Of a stretch of 64,000 nucleotides of DNA, positions 54,937 to 64,000 are shown piece after piece. Under the pieces are notes generated by a model. It searched no databases and had not been told where the DNA came from. It saw nothing but the letters and a program-made list of their open reading frames with translations. The stretch comes from Adenophora triphylla var. japonica (taxonomy: Eukaryota; Streptophyta; Magnoliopsida; Asterales; Campanulaceae): assembly GCA_022495995.1 (NCBI GenBank), contig JAFEMH010002559.1, positions 267,347-331,346 on the forward strand, in the 5' to 3' direction. The position numbers and the translations under genes were made by a program. Each line of letters opens with the position of its first letter. Within the stretch, counting starts at the first letter, position 1.

Positions 54937-55937
54937 AGTGTTATCCGCCATTTTTAAAAAAATCCCTTTTTTTTTTTTTAATTTTTTTTTTAATTTTTAA
55001 TTTTTTAATAATAACTAAACATAATTTTAGTAATATCCATAAAATTGAGTTTTTCAAAATTCAAAGAGATGAATTTTAAAAAATAGATATTATAAAATTA
55101 CACTTAGTTTGACAAAATAAAAATTTTTGCTAAAAACCTTTTAAATTTCACAAACTCTAAATATAAGAAAATAGACTTTTGGAAATTTAAAATTTAATTA
55201 ACAAAAACAAAAATAAGAAAATAAAAAATTAATGTAGCATCTACTAATGTGTTACTAGCAATGTTGCGTGACACACAAGACAACATTTTTAAATAAAATC
55301 CCCTTGATATTTTTTAACATATATAACTATACTTTCTTAGGCAATTTTTAAGCACACTTTACACTTTATTTATTTACAAGGAAGCATCGTAGTAGCGAGC
55401 TCCGTGCCCCGAGTTTTTTATTAAAGTGTAAAGCTACAATTAGTAAGTTTTATACCTTTCAAGTAGGGTACACTGTAGTAGCGAGCTCCATGTCCCTAAT
55501 ACTTAGTATAAAACACTACATTATATTCCCTTTGGGAATTTTCACAAGCTTTGCCCTTTTTTTTTTTTTTAAAATATCAACAACAATATGAGTGACTTTG
55601 TCACTTTTTAGCACAAAGGGGTATTTTAAAAAAAATGTTAACCTTAAGAATGTACACATACTAGAACAGAAAGGTCAGTAAATGCCCCCCATTTGGGATT
55701 AAACAACTATATATTTTTTTTTTAAATTTTAAAGATAATGTACAACTCATACAAAGTGTTGCCGGCGGTGTTGGTAACACTGACGGCAAAACTAACAGAT
55801 TTATAGAAAACATAGACCAAGAGATTTTTTCAAACTTGAAAATCTCTCATGGTCCAAGGCTTTGGTCAAAATATCAGCAAGTTGATGTTTTGTATCAATA
55901 TGCTCTATTTGGATCAATTCCTTTTCTACTAAATCTC
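54937..55937. other. AT-rich non-coding gap in SIRE-like element
   Basis: Between the 3' frame and RNase H. Holds a GTAGTAGCGAGCTCC motif twice (about 55389 and 55473) and a smaller GTGTTGCC palindrome at 55756-55780. No frame of note. Confidence 0.6.
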
Positions 55938-57250
55938 TTAAAAAATGATGGCGGATATCAATGTGCTTAGTGCGTGAGTGTTGTACGGGGTTTTGGAAAT
56001 ATTTATAGCACTCAAATTGTCACAATACATGGTCAAGATATTACTATCAAGACCATAGTCATCAAGCATGTGTTTTAACCATATTAGTTGTGAACAACAA
56101 CTCCTGCTGCCACATATTCGTATTCGGCGGTCGAGAGAGAAACACGGTTTTGCTTGCGGCTGTACCATGACACTAGATTATTACCCAAGAAAAAACAACC
56201 CCCACTAGTACTCTTTACGTCATCTATATCCCCGCCCAATCGTAGTCACTAAAACCAACTAAGTTGGTATTAGTGTCTTTGGTGAACAGCATTCCCAATT
56301 CACTTGTCCCAGGACACATACTTGATGATTTTCTTGACAAAGCATTTAGGTGAGAAATTTTAGGAGCAGATTGATATCTAGCACAAACACCTACGCCGAA
56401 CATTATATCGGGACGGCGCGGTAAGATAAAGAAGACTACCTATCATGGATCTATACGAGTTGGATCAACATCCTCCCCGCACGATCTTTGGTTACCTTAA
56501 GAGATGATCCCATAGGTATTTTAGAGCTCTTGGCACTCTCCAATCCAAATCTTTTCACCGGACTCTTAGCATACTTGCTCGAGTGATGAAGATTCCATCA
56601 TTCGATTGTTTCACTGCAATCCTAGGAAATAATTAAGTTCTCCTATCATGCTCATCTCAAATGTAGATGTCATAGCTTCCACAAAATTTTGTAAACATGT
56701 TTTAGATGTGGAACCATAAACTATGTCATCAACATAGATTTGAGCAATGACAAGCTCTTTATTTTCCCTAAGAATAAATAATGTCCTATCGGCTTCTCCT
56801 CTAACAAATCCATATTCAAGAAGGAAGCTTGTTAGACGCCCATACCATGCACGAGGAGCTTGTTTTAAGCCATATAAGGCCTTATCAAGTCTCGTATACA
56901 TGGTCTGGGTGGAATGGGTCTTCAAACCCTTTGGGTTGCTCAACATAGATCTCTTTATCTAAGTACCCATTCAAGAAAGCCGCTTTGACATCCATTTGGT
57001 GCAATGTGATTTTGAGATAACAAGCTATAGCAAGAAGAAGTCTTATTGACTCAATTCTAGCCACAGTGCAAAGGTGTCGTCAAAGTCGATTCCTTCCACT
57101 TGTGTATAGCCTTGAGCCACAAGACGAGCTTTATTACGAACAATATTACCCAATTCATCAGCATTTGTTTTTGTAAATCCATTTAGTTCCAATAATCTTA
57201 GTATTTAAAGGACGTGGAACTAAACACCAAACCTCGTTACGGGTAAATTG
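55938..57250 (-). pseudogene. RT and RNase H remnants of SIRE-like element
   Basis: Minus strand. RT is seen in 56611-56946 (KALYGLKQAPRAWY, then IYVDDIVYGS with the catalytic YVDD) and more weakly to about 57250. RNase H is seen in 55938-56168 (IWLKHMLDDYG, MYCDNLSAI). Frames are broken by several shifts between 56.17 and 56.61 kb. Confidence 0.85.
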
Positions 57251-57446
57251 TTCAAGCTCTTCTTGCATAGCTTGAATCCAGAATTTATCATTTAAGGCCT
57301 CAATCACATTTTTGGTTCAACAGAGGAAACGAAACAGAGTGTTTTACTCCGAGAGTATGTGGAGGACATACACACATACCTAACCATATCTCTGTAATCA
57401 ACTGGCTCCTTGTTCCTTGTTCTAACCCCTTCATTAACATCACCAA

Positions 57447-57641
57447 TTACTTTAGTAATGGGATGATAATTTCTAATTCGAGCTGGGGATCTCTCCCGCC
57501 TTGATGGTACACCAATCCATCTTCTCCTTCCGAGTCACCGCTCTCGGAATTTCCAGCCACTGTTCTGTTCTCCTGTGTTGCCTCGGGTGTTGCCATTTCA
57601 GGGGCGACACTTGGAGCAACACTTGAATCTGCTGGCTGCAA
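57447..57641 (-). pseudogene. Integrase-RT linker frame carrying a palindromic module
   Basis: A 64-codon frame between integrase and RT, low complexity, with SVAPSVAPEMATPEAT followed by ESGDSEGEDG. It belongs to the polyprotein linker. Confidence 0.6.
57573..57625. repeat. Palindromic GTGTTGCC module 3
   Basis: GTGTTGCCTCGGGTGTTGCC, centre ATTTCAGG, then GGCGACACTTGGAGCAACAC. As plus-strand RNA the 20-bp arms pair with one mismatch and four G-U wobbles. Encodes SVAPSVAPEMATPEAT on the minus strand, nearly the same peptide as module 2. Confidence 0.9.
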
Positions 57642-57689
57642 TGGCTGAATCGATTCTGTTCCAGCCCTTTGTTCGACTTCTTCTAGTAG

Positions 57690-58995
57690 AGTCGAGGTAT
57701 ATCATCACCGGTTCTCTGTGGCACTCAAGTAATCGTTAAATTCAATATTTACCGATTCTTGAATCACTTTTAACCTCAAATTATAGACACGATAAGCATG
57801 ACTGTTTTGAGAGTAGCCAAGAAAGATGGCTTTGTCACTCTTAGAATCAAGTTTTCCTAAGTATTCCCGGTCATTTAAAATGTAGCACAAACACCCAAAC
57901 ACATGAAAAATAGTGAACCGTAGGTTTCTTTCCATTTAAAATCTCATAGGGTGTCATAGTTGTACCTGGTCTTAAGAAAACTCTATTTGTAGTGTGACAA
58001 GCTGTGTTTAATGCTTCGGCCCAAAAACCTTTAGAACTATTTCTAGCAATTAGCATATCACGAGCCATTTCCATTAAAGTCCTATTTTTCCTTTCGGAAC
58101 ACCATTTTGTTGTGGTGTTTTGGGTGCCGAAAACTTCATGGTGTATCCCCTTTTACTACAAAAAGTAGAAAAGGAGATGTTTTCAAATTCTCTACCATGA
58201 TCCGATCTTATTCGAAAAAATAGGAGAACAAAACATGTTTTTGATTTTAGAGACTAAGTGAGTAAATTTATCAAAAGTTTCAGATTTTTCTCTTAAGAAA
58301 TACACCCATGTAAACCTAGAAAAATCATCAACTATCACATAAACATACTTCTTACCTCCCAAGCTTTCTACCTCAATAGGACCCATCAAGTCCATATGTA
58401 GAAGCCGAAAACAATGTGTTGTTCCCGAGTGTTGCTCATTGTGTTGTTCAACACCGTGAGCAACACGAGTTTGCTTACCCTTTTGACAGCCACCACACAT
58501 CACGGTGTTTTTGAGGTCTAGTTTAGGAACACCTTTGACGGCATTATGTTTGATAATCTTCTCAAGATTCCTATAATGAGAATGACCTAACTTTTGATGC
58601 CATAACCTAATATCATCAAGTTTTGTCAAATTGCACACTGATTTATTACCAACCGTATAGCAATTATCACTTGATCTTATTCCAATCATGACACAAAAGT
58701 TAGTGTTATCAAACACTTCACATGTATTTTTATTGAATTTTACCTCCAAATTGTCATCACATAGTTGGCTAATGCTAATTAAATTAGCAAGTAAACCATC
58801 TACGTGCAAGACATTTTTCAAAGGAGGAAAACCAACAATATCCAGTGTTCCTTTACCAACTATTTCACTCTTGCCTCCACCACCATAAGTCATCGAGCCT
58901 CCTTGAATAGGTTGGTACTGTTAGGAATGATTTTGTACTGCCATATGACGTGAACAACCACTATCAAAGTACCAAGTTCCCGCAATGTTAGTCCT
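57690..58995 (-). pseudogene. Protease-integrase remnant of SIRE-like element
   Basis: Minus strand. Protease FDSGCSRHM lies near 58.95 kb. The integrase zinc region HQKLGHSHYRNL...CGGC and core HMDLMGPIE, VIVDDFSRFTWVYFL are in 58192-58893, and the integrase C-terminal part (KGFWAEALNTACHTTNRVFL) in 57705-58074. A shift or stop lies near 58.1-58.2 kb. Confidence 0.87.
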
Positions 58996-59073
58996 TAAGG
59001 CCGTATAAACAACATAGCATTTCAGTTTTTCCTTGGGTAACCAACCCTTTTTTGAAAATCTGGATTTGTTCAC

Positions 59074-59126
59074 CGGTGTTGCCATAAGTGTTGCCCCGAG
59101 AAACCGGCGACACTTGAGGCGACACT
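59074..59126. repeat. Palindromic GTGTTGCC module 4
   Basis: GGTGTTGCCATAAGTGTTGC, centre near CCGAGAAACC, then GGCGACACTTGAGGCGACAC. Located in the gag-protease junction of the SIRE-like element. Confidence 0.85.
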
Positions 59127-60932
59127 TTAAGACTGGACATTTTCTTTTGTAGGAAAATGCAATCCGGTTTTAAATGTCCACTTTGTGACAAGATCCACAC
59201 TCATTGGATTGATCGCAGGAATCACTAGAGTGCTACCCTTTTCCTTGACACGCTCTTTTACAAAACAATTTTTAGTTTCAACATCAAACAAGGAAGAGGT
59301 AATACTTTCAAGTGATTCTTGGAACCCAAGACCAAACTTTCTTCGAGGCTTACTCAATTTGAGTATTTCATCCAATTTGGATGAACTCGTGTTGAGTTTT
59401 TTGAAGGTGGATTCGGCTAGGTTGAGTTTGGCCTTGATTTTATCAATATCCAAGTCTCTCCTACCGAGTTGAGCTTCTAGCCGAGTCAAGGAGTTCTTAA
59501 GATCCCGATTTTCCTTTTTCAAGAAAACCACCATCTTATTCTCCTTTTTCCATTCCACGAGGAGAGATTTATAGAGGTTTTTTAATTCACAAATAAGTTC
59601 ATCTTTATCAAGATCATCCTCTATAATCTCTTCGAATTTAAATCAGTTGAACCATGCAAATTAAGATCATTTAAAGAATCATACCGCTGAGTGTTGTGCC
59701 AAGTGTTGCCAATTCCTGGACGACACTTGGGGCAACACTTTCGAAGAAGTCACCAATGTTGTGTCAAGTGTTGTCAAATGCTGTAACGACACTTGAAGTA
59801 ACACTCTCGCCGAAGGTAGCTCCTCTACCGTGGCCATCATGACTACTTGCTCCGTCTGTTCTTCTTTCTCCGTTCCTTCCTCCTCTCCATCACCAAGAGA
59901 TACCCACAAGTTTTTGCCCGCCTTTCTCAAGGTGTTAGCACATTCATTGGCATAGTGACCCCAACCGGAACAAGCATGACATTGAATAGATTCAATGTAC
60001 TTAGGATCGGACCGGATCTTTTCCGAGGATGCACGCCTTGGTGGGATATCCTTTTGATTTGGAGGAGGACTTCTCCTTGGCACAGAACTAAAGGTTTTGG
60101 CCGTTTGGTCCTTAGCCTTTACCTGCACTTTGTTAAATTTTCTAACCATGGAATTATATCTCTTTGCAAGTAAAGCTACACTAGTATTTTCATCTAACTC
60201 CTCGAAGACTTCATCTTCATCGTCCACACATGTGTCCGAAGATTCGACTTTTAAGGCAATATTCTTGCCTTTAGAAGCCTCCGTTTGTTCATTGAGATTC
60301 AACTGAAAGTTTTTCAAAATACTCATTAAAGAGTTGATGTCCATTGTTGAAAGATTATGGGCCTCTTCAATAGCTGAAACTTTAATATTAAAACGTTCGG
60401 GAAGAGTACGAATAGCTTTTGAAACAAGTTGTTTATTTGTAAAAGGCTCCCCTAATACTTGACAAGCATTTGAAATATCAATCAACTTTTCAAAATAAGA
60501 CGAGATGTCTTCGTTTTCACCCATTCTTAATCTTTCAAATCTACTAGTGAGACCTCTAAGCTTTGTTTCTGACACTGCCATCTCCTTCACAAAATCTTTG
60601 TAAAGTATCCCAAGCATCTTTTGCAGAGGGACTATTTTGAATGAGTTTGAACATATGCATGTCAACCCATTCATAGATGACATTTAGTGCCTTTTCATTG
60701 AAACTAGCAAGATTATTCTCTTCAATTGTCCACTTGAATTCAGTTTGACTTGAACGTCACCATCGTCATCCGGAGGAAGCATTGGAACGTAATAACCATT
60801 TAAAATAGATCGCCAAGCCCGAAGATCAATTGATTTGATATGCGAGCGTAGGCGAATCTTCCAATAAGCATAATTAGATCCGTCTAAAACCGGTAATCTC
60901 TTTTGATTAGGGTTTGCAGGATCATAAGCCAT
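59127..60932 (-). pseudogene. Gag remnant of SIRE-like element
   Basis: Minus strand. Starts MAYDPANPNQKRLPVLDGSN at 60932, shifts frame near 60.69 kb, then runs to 59679 with a UBN2-type gag (SSYFEKLIDISNACQVLGE) and zinc knuckle C-x2-C-x4-H-x4-C (CHACSGWGHYANEC) near 59.95 kb. A third piece (59127-59558) is coiled-coil-like. The end of the second piece is overwritten by two palindromic modules. Confidence 0.85.
59691..59804. repeat. Palindromic GTGTTGCC modules 5 and 6 (tandem)
   Basis: Two modules side by side: 59691-59741 (GTGTTGTGCCAAGTGTTGCC ... CGACACTTGGGGCAACAC) and about 59758-59804 (TTGTGTCAAGTGTTGTC ... ACGACACTTGAAGTAACAC), the second more decayed. They form the C-terminal end of the gag frame. 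Confidence 0.83.
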
Positions 60933-60983
60933 GACAAAAGGATCTAAACACTTAGTATATCAAGTGCTAGGCTCGATACCAAT

Positions 60984-61962
60984 TGAAATTGTCTATGGCT
61001 AAGAACTTATGAGACGAAACTCACAAGGTGAGATGAAACTCACGGGTGTTGTCCTTAGTGTTAATGACACTAACGACGACACTTTCACCAATTCTAGAAA
61101 AGCACAAATCAATAGAAATAAATATAATTTGCAGCGGAAATATTAAAGCAATACACAAGAATATAATTTTTATCAAGTTATATAAATATATAACTTGATG
61201 GGTGCCTAAAAGGCAAGACCTTTCTATTAATAATATGAATTCAATACAAGGTCGAGGTTGTTCCTTAATGATAAACGAACCTCGATATAAGGAACAACAT
61301 ACACGAATTCTCTCAAGAGAATAAACACTCAAAAACCTCACAAAAATATAAAAATCTATATGAAATATTCGAGTGTTGGACAAAGTGTTGCCGACACCGA
61401 ATGGCAACACTTGAGAGCGTAATTCTACTTTTCTTGTGCAGATTTGCGTTTTCGAATTGGATGATCTTCAATGAAGATCCACTGCACTATTTATAGGCCA
61501 CAAAGTCTTGGAGCCTACTCAAATGATCATTAACAGTTTGGAGTTTGTTTCCTCCATTTATGCCACTCGCCTTTTGTAGGAGACCTAGTCTTCTCTTGCT
61601 TCTCTTGCTTGTACCTCTTAGCTTTGGTTGCCTTGTACTCGACTTGTTCTCCCCAGAATAGCTGAATAAAATATCTCTGGCTTGGTCATCAATTAAACAA
61701 ATAAACACATGTTTATTTGTTAATTTCTTCTCCTCTTCGTGATTAACGCCCGGGGCGTTTCGTTTGTCGATTTCAAGCTCATTTTAAGGTGACTAACTAC
61801 TGTTGTATAAACATTAATTTATCCATTAATATTTGTGAAAAATACAGTAACTAACTCAGTGTCGCCAATTCCAAATGGCAACACTTTTGGCAACACCAGT
61901 GGCAACACTGGTTTGCAACACTTGGGATGACATTCATGACAACATATGATCTAACATTAACA
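60984..61962 (-). repeat. 5' LTR of SIRE-like element
   Basis: 979 bp. Next to the primer site on its interior side and GAGCA on its outer side. Same half-site array as the other LTR (61856-61930). Confidence 0.92.
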
Positions 61963-62739
61963 GAGCACTTTCCGATTTTCCGGAGAGAGATTGACCCGTT
62001 ATGGACGGAGGGCCAGCCGAGGGCTCGTAGATGGGTACGTACTGATACGGCTGGTAGGGATATGCCCCATCTATTGAAGTTTCGGTATACCCTGGACACG
62101 ATGACGGTTGATAGGGTGAGTTAGTTATATTTAAAGTTTTACAAATTATTATTTCTGTTGACGGTGTCTAACAAATTCATTTTTAGGTTTGTTGGACTCC
62201 CTACGGCAACACCCCAGAGGCGCTTTTACCGGTCTCATACTTCCGTGGGGTTATACGCTTCCAGGATATCACGGGAGGCGTATTTGCTCCGACCGTGTTA
62301 CACGCCAGTTTGGGATCCGCCAGTGAAAATCCCGCAGACCCCATATCTTGCTTCCCTCAAAATTGTTCATTGATAGCAGGTCAAAAGGGGTACAAGAAGT
62401 CCTATGGAGGGCGTGATGATGTATGGGAGGATTGGTTAGAGGACGACTTGGGGGGTTTCGATCCATTGCGTAGATGGGGCCCGTCCGTGAGCACATCTGA
62501 GCCTGTTACTTCCACGTATATGCGGTGGTTCTGGCTAGGACTCATGTTCGGATTACTAATCCGAATCATGATGCCCTAGTTAACGTTCCACCACCGCCTA
62601 GGGTTGTAGAGGCACGAGGCATACTACTGTCACGCTGCTCACGGATGACAGCTTATCTCATGGATGTGAAAGATAAGATTAGACGGGCCATTGATCTATA
62701 TGGAGACGCTTCATGATTATGTTAATTTTGGTTGTTTAT

Positions 62740-62960
62740 GTTTGTTTTGTAAATTTTTGGATAATGTTTGTTCTTGGAATATGTTTGAGATGTGTAAATT
62801 TTGGATAAAATGTTTGTTTTTGGAATATGTTTGAGATATGTAAATTTTGGATACAATGTTTGTTTATGGAATATGTTTGGAATATGTTTGGGATATGTTC
62901 ATTTTGGTTGTTTATGTTTTGGAATATGTTTGGGATATGTTCATTTTGGTTTGTAAATAT
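62740..62960. repeat. GGAATATGTTTG minisatellite downstream of PMD gene
   Basis: Degenerate units of about 20-50 bp built from TTTTGGAATATGTTTGRGAT and GTAAATTTTGGATA. Frames crossing it are low complexity. Confidence 0.75.
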
Positions 62961-63004
62961 TGTTGGTATTTGTTTCGGTTTGTGTTTCAGAGATGTTGCT
63001 CTCG

Positions 63005-63215
63005 GACTACCATCTCGTGTGCTTATACACGAGATGGTTTTACTCATCTCGTATATATACACACGACATGTTTTATTTTATCTCGTATAAACACACACGA
63101 GATACATTACTGGGTAGTTAGTGTATTTCGTGTAATGTTCATACGACAAAAATGAAATAAGTCGTGTATATATATACGAAGTTATATATTACATATCGTG
63201 TATAAGCATATGAGA
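63005..63215. repeat. CGTGTATACACGAGAT palindrome cluster
   Basis: Several short hairpins of the type CTCGTGTGCTTATACACGAG and CTCGTATATATACACACGA within 210 bp, similar in style, but not in sequence, to the PMD intron palindromes. Confidence 0.6.
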
Positions 63216-63234
63216 TGGTTCAAATTAGATTACG

Positions 63235-64000
63235 AGGACATTCGAGGGGCGTCTGCATCTGAGGCCCGAGGTTACTGAAAACAAATGAAGGCGCGGCGCC
63301 TCAGACTGACTTATGAAACATCGAAGGCGTGTGGTGCCCCAGATCGAGATGCCGGTTATGAGGGCCGCGGCTCGAGGCCCGAGATTACTGAAACATGTGA
63401 CGCGCGCGCCTTAGACCGAGGTTACTGAAACTTACAAGGCATGCCGGCGCCTGAGACCGAGATTACGAAACATTTGAGGGCGTGCGGCGTCTCGAGACCG
63501 ACATTACGAGGCATTCGGGTGGGCGGTGCGGCGCCCTCACACGATTACGAAACATACGAGGGCGCGCGGTGCCCCGAGACGATTACTAAACATTTGAGGC
63601 ACGCCGGCCGCGGAGGTCGAAGACTATGAAACATTCGAGGACGCCCTTTGGCCAGACCGAGATTACTGAAACATTTGAGGGCGCGCGGCGCCTTGAGACC
63701 GAGATTGTTGAGTTACCAGGGCGCCCTTGGCTCCTCAGGTCCAGATTTACTAACATTCCGGGCTGCAGCGCCTGCGCCTCAGACCGAGGTTACTGAAACT
63801 TACGAGGGCGTGTGGTGCCTCAGACCGAGGTTACTGAAACATTCGAGGGCGTGTGGCGCCTCAGACCGAGATTACTAAAACATTCGAGGGCGTGTGGCGC
63901 CTCAGACCGAGGTTACTGAAACATACGAGGGCGTGTGGCGCCTCAGACCGAGATTACTGAAACATTCGAGGGCGTGTGGCGCCACAAACCGAGGTTACCG
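63235..64000. repeat. 41-bp GC-rich satellite array, running off the window
   Basis: Monomers read roughly GAAACATTCGAGGGCGTGTG then GCGCCTCAGACCGAGRTTACT. The AGACCGAG motif recurs at 63781, 63822, 63863, 63904 and 63945, spacing exactly 41 bp. Left of about 63700 the units are diverged and irregular; to the right they are homogeneous. CpG-rich compared with the rest of the window. Open frames across it are a consequence of the repeat. Confidence 0.92.

Larger units (their letters stand above)
51514..61962 (-). mobile_element. SIRE-like Copia retrotransposon, 10.4 kb, inserted in PMD exon 5
   Basis: 5-bp duplication GAGCA (51509-51513 and 61963-61967). LTRs of 983 and 979 bp. On the minus strand: 5' LTR, primer site TTGGTATCGAGCC just inside 60983, gag, protease, integrase, RT, RNase H, a long AT-rich gap, an extra 3' frame, polypurine ATGGGGAGAT, 3' LTR. 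The length, LTR size and extra 3' frame point to the SIRE/Maximus lineage. All reading frames carry at least one break. Confidence 0.9.
49339..62716 (+). pseudogene. Plant mobile domain (PMD/MAIN-like) gene split by a retroelement
   Basis: Exons read as 49339-49398, 49922-50397, 50725-50936, 51037-51413, 51497-51513 continued at 61968-62115, and 62187-62716. The first four and the split fifth join in consistent phase with good splice sites. The N-terminus is charged, with a nuclear-signal-like RKRKAEEA...KRSKK run and an acidic DDDEEEEAEEAEE patch. The PMD proper starts near exon 3 (LPEDDRAWWARVEGTGLHFL, then ITMHDVTHILG) and continues through DYLSLCVYIDR and PHLLKFRYTLD. PMD proteins occur as transposon-borne genes and as host genes such as MAIN (silencing, meristem maintenance). 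A SIRE-like element interrupts exon 5, and exon 6 switches frame several times (62.24-62.34 kb, about 62.53 kb), so it is broken. Confidence 0.82.

Noticed and set aside
63441..63878. Frames inside the satellite (62 and 76 codons)
   Set aside because: Arise because the 41-bp monomer lacks stops in some frames; no gene.

Overview
This is plant nuclear DNA: multi-exon genes with GT-AG introns, AT-rich spacers, and dense plant-type transposons. The protein-coding content (a PASTICCINO1-type FKBP, a UGT709-like glycosyltransferase, a COPT copper transporter, a plant-mobile-domain gene) fits a core eudicot, probably an asterid such as a Lamiales species. That placement rests on the look of the UGT and is only moderately secure.

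Layout. 1-11.2 kb is a transposon-rich spacer with at least eight Stowaway-type MITEs, a Tourist-like MITE, a Mutator-like element with a 9-bp target duplication, and a 0.6-kb foldback element. 11.5-22.0 kb is an apparently intact 20-exon PAS1/FKBP72 orthologue (628 codons) whose second intron carries a Pack-MULE. 22.75-27.1 kb is an intact two-exon UGT709-like gene with a 2.9-kb intron full of nested transposons. 28.6-29.0 kb is a single-exon copper transporter on the minus strand, bracketed by two copies of one non-autonomous Mutator-like family. 30.5-36.7 kb is a young LTR element with matching LTRs and a decayed Copia interior. 37.66-38.59 kb is an orphan second exon of a UGT paralogue, inverted relative to the first. 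39.0-46.1 kb is a decayed Copia polyprotein spliced to TRIM-like sequence and interrupted by a second TRIM with an unusual three-LTR inverted structure. 46.5-48.7 kb holds a hAT MITE, a MULE and a truncated Stowaway. 49.3-62.7 kb is a plant-mobile-domain (PMD/MAIN-like) gene, now broken: a 10.4-kb SIRE-like Copia element (51,514-61,962) splits its fifth exon, and the last exon changes frame several times. The window ends in a 41-bp-period GC-rich satellite running off the right edge.

How it fits together. Three genes look functional: PAS1, UGT-1 and COPT. The rest is transposon, gene debris or satellite. Many insertions were delimited directly from target-site duplications (9 bp for MULEs, 8 bp for hAT, 5 bp for LTR elements, TA for Stowaway).

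The least conventional signals are: (1) a roughly 50-bp palindromic module built from GTGTTGCC / GGCAACAC half-sites, repeated through the SIRE-like element, in its LTRs and inside separate reading frames; (2) introns of the PMD gene built from perfect 35-bp-arm palindromes; (3) the three-LTR TRIM; (4) a Pack-MULE that captured a sulfate-transporter fragment plus a possible second first exon. All coordinates come from reading by eye; no alignment or database search was run.
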